Positions 1 through 9,510 of a DNA stretch of 64,000 nucleotides are shown piece by piece (position 1 is the stretch's first letter; each line of letters starts with the position of its first letter). This DNA is from Brevibacillus brevis NBRC 100599 (GTDB lineage: Bacteria > Bacillota > Bacilli > Brevibacillales > Brevibacillaceae), in assembly GCF_000010165.1 (NCBI RefSeq), contig NC_012491.1:1110001-1174000 (forward strand), given 5' to 3'. Below the pieces are notes generated by a model. That model worked only from the letters and a program-made list of their open reading frames with translations. It did no database searches and was not told the origin of the DNA. A program made the translations under genes and the position numbers.

Positions 1-555
<555 letters not shown>

Positions 556-608
556 CACACTCTTAGCAATCATGCGTATTCAGTTTTGAAGGAATAAACC
601 TTCAACGT

Positions 609-684
609 TCCTCGGTAGCTCAGTTGGTAGAGCAATCGGCTGTTAACCGATCGGTCGGCGGTTCGAGTCCGTCCCGAGGAGCCA
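609..684 (+). tRNA. tRNA-Asn (GTT)
   Basis: Complete cloverleaf of 76 nt with acceptor stem TCCTCGG/CCGAGGA, anticodon GTT in the loop CTGTTAA, and an encoded CCA end. It is the first of thirteen tRNA genes following the 23S gene in one apparent transcription unit. Confidence 0.97.
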
Positions 685-687
685 TAT

Positions 688-780
688 GGATGGATGTCCG
701 AGCGGCCGAAGGAGCACGATTGGAAATCGTGTAGGCGGTGTCGAACCGTCTCGTGGGTTCAAATCCCACTCCATCCGCCA
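688..780 (+). tRNA. tRNA-Ser (GGA)
   Basis: Class II tRNA of 93 nt with acceptor GGATGGA/TCCATCC, anticodon GGA, a long variable arm around 730-752 and encoded CCA. Confidence 0.97.
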
Positions 781-784
781 TCTT

Positions 785-858
785 GGCCCGTTGGTGAAGC
801 GGTTTAACACAGCAGCCTTTCACGCTGTCATACAGGGGTTCGAATCCCCTACGGGTCA
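785..858 (+). tRNA. tRNA-Glu (TTC)
   Basis: Acceptor GGCCCGT/ACGGGTC, anticodon TTC, T arm AGGGGTTCGAATCCCCT. After discriminator A the genome reads CCT, so the terminal A of CCA is not encoded and must be added by tRNA nucleotidyltransferase. Confidence 0.96.
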
Positions 859-891
859 CCTAGAAAATCCCTACATGTTTGTAGGTGATTT

Positions 892-967
892 GGAGGCTTA
901 GCTCAGCTGGGAGAGCATCTGCCTTACAAGCAGAGGGTCGGCGGTTCGATCCCGTCAGCCTCCACCA
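892..967 (+). tRNA. tRNA-Val (TAC)
   Basis: Acceptor GGAGGCT/AGCCTCC, anticodon TAC, encoded CCA, 76 nt. Confidence 0.97.
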
Positions 968-1045
968 TTTATATCAAAGGGCAAGGAAGGTCAGCTAAAA
1001 GCGCCACGTTTTGTGGCAACACTGACACTCAGTCGTCCTGACTAT

Positions 1046-1122
<77 letters not shown>

Positions 1123-1137
1123 AATTTTCTACTTGCT

Positions 1138-1175
1138 CTACTTGATCAAGTAGGATCGGAGCACCTAGTGGGTGC
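1138..1175 (+). other. hairpins between tRNA-fMet and tRNA-Asp
   Basis: The spacer has a perfect 16-bp palindrome CTACTTGATCAAGTAG at 1138-1153 and a second small hairpin GCACC-TAGTG-GGTGC at 1161-1175. Neither is followed by a T run, so they are not terminators. They may be RNA-processing signals in the tRNA precursor; that role is inference. Confidence 0.4.
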
Positions 1176-1185
1176 AAACAAATAT

Positions 1186-1262
1186 GGAGCTGTGGTGAAG
1201 TTGGAGTTCACGCCGGTCTGTCACACCGGAGGTCGCGGGTTCGAGTCCCGTCAGCTCCGCCA
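1186..1262 (+). tRNA. tRNA-Asp (GTC)
   Basis: Acceptor GGAGCTG/CAGCTCC, anticodon GTC in CTGTCAC, encoded CCA, 77 nt. Confidence 0.96.
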
Positions 1263-1303
1263 TTTCTAATCAAATGAAATTGGCGAGTAAAGCATGGATA
1301 TAA

Positions 1304-1376
<73 letters not shown>

Positions 1377-1383
1377 CCTTTAT

Positions 1384-1457
1384 AGGGGCATAGTTTAACG
1401 GTAGAACGAAGGTCTCCAAAACCTTTGGTGTGGGTTCGATTCCTACTGCCCCTGCCA
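1384..1457 (+). tRNA. tRNA-Trp (CCA)
   Basis: Acceptor AGGGGCA/TGCCCCT, anticodon CCA in the loop CTCCAAA, encoded 3' CCA, 74 nt. Confidence 0.96.
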
Positions 1458-1483
1458 TTTTTCAAAACAATAGTAGTAATCAT

Positions 1484-1560
1484 GGCGGTCGTGGCGAAGG
1501 GGTTAACGCACCGGATTGTGGCTCCGGCACTCGTGGGTTCAAGTCCCATCGATCGCCCCA
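1484..1560 (+). tRNA. tRNA-His (GTG)
   Basis: Anticodon GTG. The extra 5' G (position -1) pairs with C73, the identity element of histidine tRNA. Encoded CCA, 77 nt. Confidence 0.97.
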
Positions 1561-1586
1561 TAAATTTATAGTTGGGGATTACTTAT

Positions 1587-1661
1587 TGGGGTATAGCCAA
1601 GCGGTAAGGCAACGGACTTTGACTCCGTCATTCCTAGGTTCAAATCCTAGTACCCCAGCCA
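1587..1661 (+). tRNA. tRNA-Gln (TTG)
   Basis: Acceptor TGGGGTA/TACCCCA, anticodon TTG in CTTTGAC, encoded CCA, 75 nt. Confidence 0.96.
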
Positions 1662-1668
1662 TTAAAAT

Positions 1669-1744
1669 GCGGACGTAGCTCAATTGGTAGAGCGTCGCCT
1701 TGCCAAGGCGAAGGTCGAGGGTTCGAGACCCTTCGTCCGCTCCA
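1669..1744 (+). tRNA. tRNA-Gly (GCC)
   Basis: Acceptor GCGGACG/CGTCCGC, anticodon GCC in TTGCCAA, encoded CCA, 76 nt. Confidence 0.97.
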
Positions 1745-1772
1745 TTTCTCAAATTGTTTTTCCTCATATCAT

Positions 1773-1846
1773 GGAGGCATAGCCAAGTGGTAAGGCACGG
1801 GTCTGCAAAACCCTCACCCCCGGTTCAAATCCGGGTGCCTCCTCCA
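1773..1846 (+). tRNA. tRNA-Cys (GCA)
   Basis: Acceptor GGAGGCA/TGCCTCC, anticodon GCA in CTGCAAA, encoded CCA, 74 nt. Confidence 0.97.
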
Positions 1847-1854
1847 AAATATTT

Positions 1855-1936
1855 GCCGGTGTGGCGGAATGGCAGACGCGCGCGACTCAAAATCGTGAGG
1901 GAAACCGTGGGGGTTCAAGTCCCTTCACCGGCACCA
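1855..1936 (+). tRNA. tRNA-Leu (CAA)
   Basis: Class II tRNA of 82 nt with acceptor GCCGGTG/CACCGGC, anticodon CAA in the loop CTCAAAA, a variable arm and encoded CCA. It is the last tRNA of the block. Confidence 0.95.
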
Positions 1937-1950
1937 TACTTTTACAGGCT

Positions 1951-1992
1951 AACCCTGAATGTCAAGATATCTTGATGATTGGGGTTTTTTTC
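1951..1992 (+). terminator. intrinsic terminator of the rRNA-tRNA operon
   Basis: The arms AACCC and GGGTT enclose an internal palindrome CAAGATATCTTG and are followed by seven T. It lies 14 bases after tRNA-Leu. Confidence 0.85.
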
Positions 1993-2063
1993 TGCTTTAA
2001 TATGCACATAGTGTAGACAGGGAAATAGACAACTTGTGTACGTAAAAAGACGAGGTGGTTGAG

Positions 2064-3395
2064 GTGTTTTACAAACTGCAAGACAAGCCACCAATGGGGA
2101 TTACAACGCTGTCCGTATTACAATGGATGATCGTAACTGTTTCCAGCAGTGTGGCGGTACCACTAATGATTGGAGATATGTACGGCTTGCAGGCTGATGA
2201 AATTGGAAAGCTGATGCAGCAGACCATGTTTTACATTGGACTCGCGTCACTACTGCAAGTTTGGATTGGACACCGTTATCCGATGATAGAAGGTCCGGCT
2301 GGACTATGGTGGGGGATCTTTATCATTTTGGCTCAACTCGGAACGAGCATGGGTCTCCATCCACAAGAAATTGGTCAATCCTTTCAAGTGGGTATGATAT
2401 TAGCAGGTCTACTCTTTTTCATTTTTGGCTTATTAGGCTGGATTGGGAAATTACAGAAGTGGTTTACGCCGTTGGTTTCAGGTACGTATATGATTTTACT
2501 TGCTGTTTCTTTGTGTAGTAACATTCTCACGGGCATGCTCGGAATTGGTTTTCAGCATTCAAGGGAGGTACAACCGGGTGTAGCACTTGTGTCCATAGGG
2601 ATCGTAGCCCTTGTTGTGTTCATTATGCGGACTAAGAGATTCTCCAGTTTTGCCGTTTTGTTTGGCATGGTTGGGGGCTGGATCGTGTACGCACTTCTTG
2701 GATGGACAGAACCGGTCCGGCCTACTGAGCAATTATTTTCATGGCCTTCTATTTTCTTTTGGGGACCCCCACGCTGGGATTGGGGAGTTGTATTAACGAG
2801 TATGCTGACAGGATTCGTTTTGTTGACAAACCTCATGACGAGTTTGTCGGTTATGGGAAAAGCGACAGACACGGTGCCTACTGAAAAGCAGTACAATCGC
2901 GGTGGTATTTTTACTGGGGTATCCCATTTCCTGTCAGGCTTGAGCGGTGTGGTAGGTATGATTCCACTTTCCTTGGCAGCAGCTGTTATTCAAACGACGA
3001 AAATGGCTTCGCGTCTCCCATTTGTCATAGCGATGCTGGGGATGATGCTGATTGGGCTGCTTCCCACTGTTGCTCACTTTTTGGCGGCTTTGCCTACTCC
3101 AGTGGCATATGCAGCGATGTTCATTTCCTATACGCAACTGCTGGGCTTCGGGTTGAAGGATTACGTAAATGTGAAGATGGACGAACGCACGGTAATTGTT
3201 GGGGGTAGCTCGCTTTTGGTCGGGATCGGAGTCATGTTCGTACCTGCTGTAGCTTGGCAGAAACTCCCTGCATTGGCTAGCTTTTTGTTCGGAAATGGCT
3301 TATTGCTCGGTGTTATTGTGTGCCTGGTCCTGGAACATATCGTTTTTAGAAAAAAGGAAGAAGATAGCGTAAAGAAAGACGGCCAGGCTGCATGA
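2064..3395 (+). CDS. NCS2-family xanthine/uracil permease
   Basis: A 443-aa polytopic membrane protein with about 12-14 hydrophobic segments, resembling the nucleobase-cation symporter-2 (UraA/XanP/PucJ) family. It would import a purine or pyrimidine base with protons; the substrate cannot be read from sequence. The central stretch TNLMTSLSVMGKATDT and the following Gly/Ala-rich helices match the substrate region of the family. I chose GTG at 2064 because GAGGTGG lies 5 bases upstream; the GTG at 2055 has no ribosome binding site. The gene stands alone between the tRNA terminator and its own terminator, which overlaps the stop codon. Confidence 0.85.
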   Translation: MFYKLQDKPPMGITTLSVLQWMIVTVSSSVAVPLMIGDMYGLQADEIGKLMQQTMFYIGLASLLQVWIGHRYPMIEGPAGLWWGIFIILAQLGTSMGLHPQEIGQSFQVGMILAGLLFFIFGLLGWIGKLQKWFTPLVSGTYMILLAVSLCSNILTGMLGIGFQHSREVQPGVALVSIGIVALVVFIMRTKRFSSFAVLFGMVGGWIVYALLGWTEPVRPTEQLFSWPSIFFWGPPRWDWGVVLTSMLTGFVLLTNLMTSLSVMGKATDTVPTEKQYNRGGIFTGVSHFLSGLSGVVGMIPLSLAAAVIQTTKMASRLPFVIAMLGMMLIGLLPTVAHFLAALPTPVAYAAMFISYTQLLGFGLKDYVNVKMDERTVIVGGSSLLVGIGVMFVPAVAWQKLPALASFLFGNGLLLGVIVCLVLEHIVFRKKEEDSVKKDGQAA

Positions 3396-3409
3396 CGGGC
3401 CGTCTTTTT
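3378..3409. terminator. bidirectional terminator between permease and B3/B4 protein
   Basis: GACGGCC/GGCCGTC hairpin with TTTTT on the right and an A-rich left side, so it can serve both convergent genes. It overlaps the permease stop codon. Confidence 0.85.
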
Positions 3410-3410
3410 C

Positions 3411-4082
3411 TTAGGCAGTAACGATAGAGGAGTGAGTCAGCTCGCCACCGTTGATTTCCGTAAACATGCGACCAACTGAACCTACGATTTCTTTTTTTTT
3501 AGATGGTTCCATTTTTTCATGGAAGAAGATGACCTGGAGGAGAGCGCGGCTTTGTTCCGTTACGCATGAACGCTTGGAATCAACAATGGGACTCCCAAAT
3601 GCGCCGTTACCATCGGCGAGCAGTAGTTTCCCTTCCATGTTGACTTCGCGTCCATTTAATCCTTCATAGACATCTTCGGCGTGGCCGAGTCGACAAGTGA
3701 TATCACCCGCTAAGTGATTGACGTCATAAATCCCGAACGGAAGCGTGTGCAAAACCGAGAAAAAATTATTCACATCAACGGCGCTGTTGATCCAGAAAAA
3801 AGGACTTCCCTGCAACAGCCGGCGAAGCAATGCTTCGGAGGAAGGGCGGTATCTGGACGGATCGATACCAACTTGCTTAAAGCAGGCTCTCCACTCGCGG
3901 ATGCCTTCTATTTCTGTCAGGTTTGCGGTGTCGTGATCAAGCCGCAAGCTCTCCACATAATAATTGATACGTCCCTGTAGCATTTTGGGGGAGTCACTGA
4001 CGGAAGCATTGCTGTATTGTAAAATGCCGAGAGAAAATTGCGGCAGATGCTCGGACACGGAAGGATCTAGCTGAACTTTCAT
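3411..4082 (-). CDS. B3/B4 tRNA-binding domain protein
   Basis: A 223-aa protein resembling the stand-alone B3/B4 domain found in the beta subunit of phenylalanyl-tRNA synthetase (family PF03483). Visible parts are an N-terminal helical segment (IEGIREWRACFKQVGIDPSRYRPSSE shortened: IREWRACFKQ, near residues 60-85) and a core with LPFGIYDVNHLAGDI and GAFGSPIVDS. Such free domains are thought to act in tRNA or aminoacyl-tRNA quality control, or to be uncharacterised. The start ATG at 4082 has AAGGAG eight bases upstream; the longer reading frame upstream has no such signal and crosses the rnhA promoter region. Confidence 0.8.
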   Translation of the reverse strand: MKVQLDPSVSEHLPQFSLGILQYSNASVSDSPKMLQGRINYYVESLRLDHDTANLTEIEGIREWRACFKQVGIDPSRYRPSSEALLRRLLQGSPFFWINSAVDVNNFFSVLHTLPFGIYDVNHLAGDITCRLGHAEDVYEGLNGREVNMEGKLLLADGNGAFGSPIVDSKRSCVTEQSRALLQVIFFHEKMEPSKKKEIVGSVGRMFTEINGGELTHSSIVTA

Positions 4083-4190
4083 CGATAGACACTCCTTACT
4101 GAACCTATTTTTGGTAGTATAACAAAAAATTTTTGTGGAAGCGACTAAGCTTCGATACAATAGAAGAGAACAGAGGAGGGAATCCTGACG

Positions 4191-4631
4191 ATGACGATGC
4201 GTGAGGTTGAGATTTATACAGATGGAGCTTGTTCCGGCAATCCAGGACCAGGTGGTTGGGGAGCTGTACTGATGTACGGCCAACACATCAAGGAAATGTC
4301 CGGTGCCGAACCACATACAACGAATAACAGAATGGAGCTGATGGCGGCCATCAAGGCGCTGTCAACACTGAAGGAGCCTTGTAAGGTGACGCTGTCCAGT
4401 GATAGTGCATACTTGGTCAACTGTTTCAAGCAAGGCTGGTATAAAGGCTGGCTGAAAAACGGCTGGAAAAATAGTAAAGGCCAGCAGGTGGAGAATCAGG
4501 ACTTATGGAAAGAACTGCTGCAATTGATGGACACCCACAAGGTAGAGTACGTAAAAGTCAAAGGACACGCCGACAACAAATGGAACAACCGCTGCGACGA
4601 ATTGGCGACAGGAGCGATTAAACAACTGTGA
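4191..4631 (+). CDS. rnhA: ribonuclease HI
   Basis: 146 aa, the usual length for bacterial RNase HI, which cuts the RNA strand of RNA-DNA hybrids. The four carboxylates are visible: Asp in YTDGAC, Glu in NNRMELMA, Asp in SSDSAYL and Asp in NRCDELAT. The Lys/Trp-rich handle region (WYKGWLKNGWKNSKG) is also present. GAGGAGGG sits 10 bases before the ATG. The last bases overlap queG by 4 nt (GTGA), indicating translational coupling. Confidence 0.96.
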   Translation: MTMREVEIYTDGACSGNPGPGGWGAVLMYGQHIKEMSGAEPHTTNNRMELMAAIKALSTLKEPCKVTLSSDSAYLVNCFKQGWYKGWLKNGWKNSKGQQVENQDLWKELLQLMDTHKVEYVKVKGHADNKWNNRCDELATGAIKQL

Positions 4632-5779
4632 ACGACTTGCAGTACTGGGAGCAGACAAAGCAGTCCATCATTGATTATGCAAAGGAAATCGGAATCGATA
4701 AGATTGGGTTTGCCAGTGCCGATCCATTCACGACCTTAAAAGAACGGCTTCTTGTACATCGGGAAAAGGGTTATGAATCTGGATTTGAAGAGCCTGATCT
4801 AGAAAAGAGGACGAACCCGGAACTGTTGTTGGACGGGGCACGTTCGCTGATTTCGATAGCGTTGGCCTATCCTTCCAAGCTCAAAAATCCACCAAAGTCA
4901 GAGCCTGGTGCATATCGGGGAATCTTGTGCCGTGCAGCATGGGGAACCGATTACCATCACGTTCTGCGCGACAAGCTGGACAAGCTGACGCGATTCATTA
5001 TGGAGCTGGAGCCAGGGGCTCGGATCGAATCCATGGTAGATACGGGAGCACTGTCTGATCGTGCGGTAGCTGAGCGAGCAGGGATTGGGTTTGTAGGAAA
5101 AAACTGTGCCATCATAACGCCGGAGTTCGGATCATGGGTGTACTTGGGGGAGCTTGTAACGAATCTTCCGTTGCCAAGCGATCACCCAATCGAAGAAGGC
5201 TGTGGCGACTGTAATATATGTGTAGACGCTTGTCCGACCGGAGCCTTGATTCAGGGTGGACAGCTTGATGCACAGCGATGTGTAGCTTATTTGACACAGG
5301 TGAAAGACTTTATTCCAGATGAATTCCGCGGGAAAATCGGGAATCGGCTGTATGGTTGCGACACTTGTCAGACGGTATGTCCGAAGAATCGTCGCATCGA
5401 CAACGACCATCATGCTGAATTTCAACCTGACCCGGAGATTGCCAAGCCTTTATTGATTCCGCTGCTTCAGATGAGCAATAAGGAGTTCAAGGAAAAGTTC
5501 GGACAATCCTCTTCATCTTGGCGGGGCAAAAAGCCCATTCAGCGCAATGCTATACTAGCACTTGCCCATTTCAAGGATCGGACGGCTGTCCCTCATTTGG
5601 AGCGCCTTTTGTTTGAAGACCCTCGTCCAGTCATCCGCGGAACTGCTGCATGGGCGCTTGGAAAAATCGGGGGAGAGCAGGCACAAGAGGCGCTCATTAC
5701 CGCAAAAGCAAAAGAGGCGTCACCCGAAGTGGTGGAAGAGATAGAAAAAGGCATGAGCATGATTCGTGAACAGGCTTAG
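4628..5779 (+). CDS. queG: epoxyqueuosine reductase QueG
   Basis: 383 aa. QueG reduces epoxyqueuosine to queuosine at the tRNA wobble position using cobalamin and two [4Fe-4S] clusters. Cluster ligands are visible at C192/C195/C198/C202 (CGDCNICVDACP) and C218/C244/C247/C251 (CDTCQTVCPKN). The segment VDTGALSDRAVAERAG at about 137-152 is the cobalamin-site signature. The C-terminal 80 residues form HEAT-like repeats (AVPHLERLLFEDP...VIRGTAAWALGKIG). The GTG start overlaps the rnhA stop. Confidence 0.95.
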   Translation: MNDLQYWEQTKQSIIDYAKEIGIDKIGFASADPFTTLKERLLVHREKGYESGFEEPDLEKRTNPELLLDGARSLISIALAYPSKLKNPPKSEPGAYRGILCRAAWGTDYHHVLRDKLDKLTRFIMELEPGARIESMVDTGALSDRAVAERAGIGFVGKNCAIITPEFGSWVYLGELVTNLPLPSDHPIEEGCGDCNICVDACPTGALIQGGQLDAQRCVAYLTQVKDFIPDEFRGKIGNRLYGCDTCQTVCPKNRRIDNDHHAEFQPDPEIAKPLLIPLLQMSNKEFKEKFGQSSSSWRGKKPIQRNAILALAHFKDRTAVPHLERLLFEDPRPVIRGTAAWALGKIGGEQAQEALITAKAKEASPEVVEEIEKGMSMIREQA

Positions 5780-5805
5780 TTTGAAGAAGAGAGGGAGGAC
5801 GTTAA

Positions 5806-6339
5806 ATGGCAAAGGAATTAGGCTATACCATGATGGATTCACCGATTGGACCATTGCTCTTGGCTTCTACAGAAGAAGGGCTATGCTACATTCAGTTTGC
5901 CAATGAACAAGACGGATTGGCGCCGCTTGTGCGCTGGTGCAAAAAAACGTTTGTAGGGATTACCCCTACGCGTAACGATGCAATTAATGAGCCTGCAAAA
6001 ATACAGCTAGAAGAGTATTTTGCAGGCAAACGCAAGACGTTTGATGTTCCAACCGTATTATACGGAACTCCCTTTCAAAAGTCTGTTTGGAATGAGCTAT
6101 CGAACATTCCCTATGGAGAAACTCGTTCTTACAAAGATATTGCCTTGGCAATTGGAGCGGCGAAAGCTGTTCGGGCTATTGGCGGTGCGAACAATCGTAA
6201 TCCGATTCCTGTCATTATACCGTGCCATCGTGTCATTGGCTCGAATGGTGCCTTGGTCGGGTACGGAGGTGGCTTATCCATTAAAGAATATTTACTTTCC
6301 CTAGAAGAAGGTCCACTTTTTGCTCACGCTTCTTCCTAA
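5806..6339 (+). CDS. ogt: methylated-DNA-protein-cysteine methyltransferase
   Basis: 177-aa suicide DNA-repair enzyme that takes the methyl group from O6-methylguanine. The active-site motif PCHRV places the acceptor cysteine at residue 140. The helix-turn-helix region (IPYGETRSYKDIA) precedes it. GAGGGAGG upstream supports the ATG start. It follows queG by 26 bases and could be the third gene of rnhA-queG-ogt. A terminator follows at once. Confidence 0.95.
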   Translation: MAKELGYTMMDSPIGPLLLASTEEGLCYIQFANEQDGLAPLVRWCKKTFVGITPTRNDAINEPAKIQLEEYFAGKRKTFDVPTVLYGTPFQKSVWNELSNIPYGETRSYKDIALAIGAAKAVRAIGGANNRNPIPVIIPCHRVIGSNGALVGYGGGLSIKEYLLSLEEGPLFAHASS

Positions 6340-6374
6340 AAAGCTGTCTGCTTGCTCGGACAGCTTTTCTTTTT
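6338..6374 (+). terminator. terminator after ogt
   Basis: AAAAGCTGTC/GACAGCTTTT hairpin followed by CTTTTTCTT. Confidence 0.88.
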
Positions 6375-6466
6375 CTTCTGAATGCTCCACGAGCGACATA
6401 TTCTTCATTGAGATGAACAGTTCATGGGCTTTGTCGCAGTCTGGAGGCGGAAAGGAGGAGGGGAAA

Positions 6467-7438
6467 GTGGAGTGGCGTGAATTTATTCAGCAATATTTTC
6501 AAGCAGTTCACCAGTCATCTATGGATGGAAAGTATGAGCGACTGCTACCCTTTTATTGCACAGAAGAGTCTTGCATACAGGACGAATGGAATCGACTGAA
6601 CCGTGAGAAGCGGAGAGCTGAGGAACGGGGAGTCAAATTATTGGCTGTCCAGGGACAAGTAACGCCCATGTGCTGGGTAGATACTGATGCCACCATGGAA
6701 ATAACAGTTCAATGGCAAGAAAATAAAACGCTGGGGATCAAGCAAACCAAGTATAAAGAGGCAAACAAACGATTGTTCCAGCTCCAGTTGCTCAAAACGA
6801 ACGAAAAGTGGTCGATTATCGGGGCAAGGGAGTCGAATGGTGATCAAAAATTGGTGGTCGAGGAAGAGGAGGAGGAGCCTATCATCGTTGTGTCAGGCGT
6901 CGAGGATGCCATCGACCAACCGATGCTGATCGTGCTTGGAGAGGGAGGGTACAACGCTGCAAATGCAGTCGCGTATGCGGAACGCTACTGGAACACGACC
7001 AATCCCGTGTATCCTCGTTTTACGGATGACTGCACGAACTTTATTTCGCAATGTTTACACGCAGGCGGAATCCCTATGCTGATGTCTAAAGAGATGGGCA
7101 AGGGCTGGTGGATTCGCACGGGAAAAGGCGCCTCTTGGAGTTATAGCTGGACGGTAGCGCATAGCTTGTATTTGCTTTTGAAGTCGGGTGGAGCACCTAT
7201 GCGGGCAGTTACGAAAAGCTCTGCGGCCGAATTGGTCCCAGGTGATATCATTTGTTATGATTTTAACGGAGATGGGCGTTTTCAGCATAATACGATCGTG
7301 GTCGCAAAAGACGCGAATCAGATGCCGTTAGTGAATGCACATACGACAGATAGCAGCATGCGCTACTGGGCATATGAGGATTCCACAGCCTATACGCCCA
7401 ACATGCGCTATGCCTTCTTTCATATAAGAGGGGTGTAA
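6467..7438 (+). CDS. putative amidase (Amidase_6 domain) protein
   Basis: 323 aa. The C-terminal half (about residue 165 onward) matches the putative amidase domain PF12671, with the Cys-containing segment YPRFTDDCTNFISQCLHAGG and the His segment FQHNTIVVAK that would give a Cys-His catalytic pair. The N-terminal half is a separate alpha/beta region ending in an acidic stretch (VVEEEEEEP). No signal peptide is visible. The GTG at 6467 has AAAGGAGG eight bases upstream; a longer frame starting at 6320 would run through the ogt terminator and is rejected. Relatives in Bacillus (YhbB-like) are spore-associated, but the substrate is unknown. It ends abutting the convergent gene with no spacer. 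Confidence 0.8.
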   Translation: MEWREFIQQYFQAVHQSSMDGKYERLLPFYCTEESCIQDEWNRLNREKRRAEERGVKLLAVQGQVTPMCWVDTDATMEITVQWQENKTLGIKQTKYKEANKRLFQLQLLKTNEKWSIIGARESNGDQKLVVEEEEEEPIIVVSGVEDAIDQPMLIVLGEGGYNAANAVAYAERYWNTTNPVYPRFTDDCTNFISQCLHAGGIPMLMSKEMGKGWWIRTGKGASWSYSWTVAHSLYLLLKSGGAPMRAVTKSSAAELVPGDIICYDFNGDGRFQHNTIVVAKDANQMPLVNAHTTDSSMRYWAYEDSTAYTPNMRYAFFHIRGV

Positions 7439-8149
7439 TTACCTCTTGCGATAAAAAGCTCTTCGTATAAAAGCGATGCTGCGAACCAGCCAAATTATTG
7501 CTGCGAAAACGAGCATGTCTGAAAAGGTATGCGGTTCTCCTTTGATGGATTGGATGTAAATCAAGCCATGGATCAAGACGATGACAAAAAGCCATGGATT
7601 GGCGAGATGAAGCCTTTTCCAACTGGAGCCACCCAGCCATTTTTCTGCCCGTGCAGAAGATGTCAGCCACAGGGCTAGTAGAATGAAAAAGGCAAACAGC
7701 CCAAGGTAGTTCGCAACGCCTGTAAGGGTCCAGTTGGGAGATGGCCACATGGTCGGATCAGAGGAAGCGACAAAGAACAGACCCAGCCATCCATCAGCCT
7801 TTTCTGAATGGTTTTCATGTATGATCATCAGGCGAGGCTCATTTTCAAAAAGGACGAGCACAAGAATGACGTGCAGCAGTCCAGTTAGCCCAGCCCATAT
7901 GCCGATATCTCGGCGGATGGACAAGCTGATAGTGGTCCTCCAGCTAGCAGGGAACCAGGACTGGAGTGGACCAATCAGTAAGGTGCAGCCAATCAAAATA
8001 AATGAGAGATAGCCGAGAAGCATGCTCCATGTTTCCAGTGCAGGGAACGAAGAAAAATCAACCCACATCCAACTGGCACCTAGCAGGATCAAACTCAGGA
8101 TGCTCACATGTGCGACAAGGCGTCGCCCAAATGAAATGAGTGCCCCCAT
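7439..8149 (-). CDS. ferric-reductase-like transmembrane protein
   Basis: 236 aa with about six transmembrane helices, resembling the heme-binding ferric reductase-like domain (PF01794; MsrQ/YedZ-like). Candidate heme ligands are His in GLLHVILV and His in LFVIVLIHGLIYIQ. It would carry electrons across the membrane; partner and acceptor are unknown and no msrP-like gene is adjacent. The stop codon directly touches the stop of the convergent amidase gene. Confidence 0.78.
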   Translation of the reverse strand: MGALISFGRRLVAHVSILSLILLGASWMWVDFSSFPALETWSMLLGYLSFILIGCTLLIGPLQSWFPASWRTTISLSIRRDIGIWAGLTGLLHVILVLVLFENEPRLMIIHENHSEKADGWLGLFFVASSDPTMWPSPNWTLTGVANYLGLFAFFILLALWLTSSARAEKWLGGSSWKRLHLANPWLFVIVLIHGLIYIQSIKGEPHTFSDMLVFAAIIWLVRSIAFIRRAFYRKR

Positions 8150-8288
8150 CTAATCAGAACTCCTTTCGATAGCCAAAGTTTTCTGATTAGATGCAGCAGG
8201 CACTCCAGTTGTTACAGAAGTTGGGCACGGTGGTATAATAGGACATGTACTGGTAACAAGTTCGCAATTTACAAGGAGATTTTCAGAT

Positions 8289-8759
8289 ATGCCGTTACAT
8301 ATTGTTTTGCACGAGCCGCTCATCCCTGCCAATACGGGAAATATCGCCCGTTCATGTGCAGCGACAGGAGCGCATCTGCATTTGATTCATCCACTAGGAT
8401 TTTCAACAGACGATCGTTACCTGAAGCGGGCTGGTCTCGATTATTGGCATGCGGTTAATGTTCACCATCATGAGAGCTTCGAGCACTTTGTTGAGGCACA
8501 AGGAGAAGGTGCGGGCACTTTTTACTTTGTGGAGACCTGGGGGGAAAAGTTGTATACGGACGTTGCCTTCCGGGATGGCGACTACATTATCTTGGGCAAG
8601 GAGACGACAGGCTTGCCAGAAGAGCTGACAGAAAAATATCGGGAGCAGACTATTCGCATCCCGATGAGCGGTGCGACCCGTTCTGTGAACCTGTCCAATT
8701 GTGCAGCTATTGTCTTATTTGAGGGACTTCGCCAGTTAGGTTTTCCATCGTTATCGTAA
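8289..8759 (+). CDS. trmL: tRNA (cytidine(34)-2'-O)-methyltransferase
   Basis: 156-aa SPOUT methyltransferase that methylates the ribose of the wobble base in tRNA-Leu. Family motifs are visible: NTGNIARSCAATG near the start, ILGKETTGLP, and the knot-forming RIPMSGATRSVNLSNCAAI at about 122-140. AAGGAG precedes the ATG. A TATAAT at about 8231 could be the -10 element. Confidence 0.94.
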   Translation: MPLHIVLHEPLIPANTGNIARSCAATGAHLHLIHPLGFSTDDRYLKRAGLDYWHAVNVHHHESFEHFVEAQGEGAGTFYFVETWGEKLYTDVAFRDGDYIILGKETTGLPEELTEKYREQTIRIPMSGATRSVNLSNCAAIVLFEGLRQLGFPSLS

Positions 8760-8784
8760 GGCATTTGGGAGGGAGAGATCCATT

Positions 8785-9510
8785 ATGACTGTGAACACCA
8801 TCCTGTTTGATTTGGACGGTACGCTATTAGAGATGCAGACAGAACCCTTTGTCAAAAGTTACTTGGTTGAAGTAGGCCGTCATGTCGGAGATAAGTACGA
8901 TACCGAAAAGCTGTTGGCGTTGGTTTGGGATGCGACCAAAGCAATGATCATGAACCAAGAGCCCGACAAGACGAACGAGCAAGTTTTTATCGAACATTTT
9001 ACGGAACACAGTGAATGGGATCGGGAGGAAATATGGCCTCTGTTCGATTCGTTTTATCGCGATGTGTTTCCGACACTGTCTCACCTGACGTATCCTTCGC
9101 CATGGGCAAAGCAGATTATTGCTGCCGCCAAAGAACAAGGATTTCGGGTTGCAGTAGCGACGAATCCTGTTTTCCCGCGGGATGCGATTCACCATCGCCT
9201 CGCTTGGATAGGGATGTCCCCGGATGATTTCGAGCTGGTCACCGTGTATGAGGAATCACATTTCACGAAGCCGAATCCTGGTTATTATAATGAGATTTGC
9301 CAAAAGCTTGGGGTTGAGCCGACAGACTGTGTCATGGTCGGGAATCACATGCAGGAGGACATGGTCGCATCCAAGCTGGGAATGAAAACGTTTCTGGTAA
9401 CCAATTGGATGGAAGACCGTGGTGAGCCTCAGTATCAGGTCGATCAGCGGGGATCATTAGAAGAACTGTTTACGGCGATCTCTGAAAAAAGCGGCGTGTT
9501 TGCAGGGTAA
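8785..9510 (+). CDS. HAD-family hydrolase
   Basis: 241 aa. Haloacid dehalogenase motifs are present: FDLDGTLLE (nucleophile Asp) at residues 8-16, VATNP (motif II), Lys in TKPNPGYY and VGNHMQEDM (motif IV). The substrate is unknown; small phosphate esters are usual. It is 25 bases downstream of trmL with its own GGGAGG site and is probably cotranscribed. Confidence 0.85.
   Translation: MTVNTILFDLDGTLLEMQTEPFVKSYLVEVGRHVGDKYDTEKLLALVWDATKAMIMNQEPDKTNEQVFIEHFTEHSEWDREEIWPLFDSFYRDVFPTLSHLTYPSPWAKQIIAAAKEQGFRVAVATNPVFPRDAIHHRLAWIGMSPDDFELVTVYEESHFTKPNPGYYNEICQKLGVEPTDCVMVGNHMQEDMVASKLGMKTFLVTNWMEDRGEPQYQVDQRGSLEELFTAISEKSGVFAG

Noticed and set aside
6320..6466. Longer N-terminus for the amidase-domain protein
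   Set aside because: It would translate through the ogt terminator; the GTG at 6467 has a proper ribosome site.
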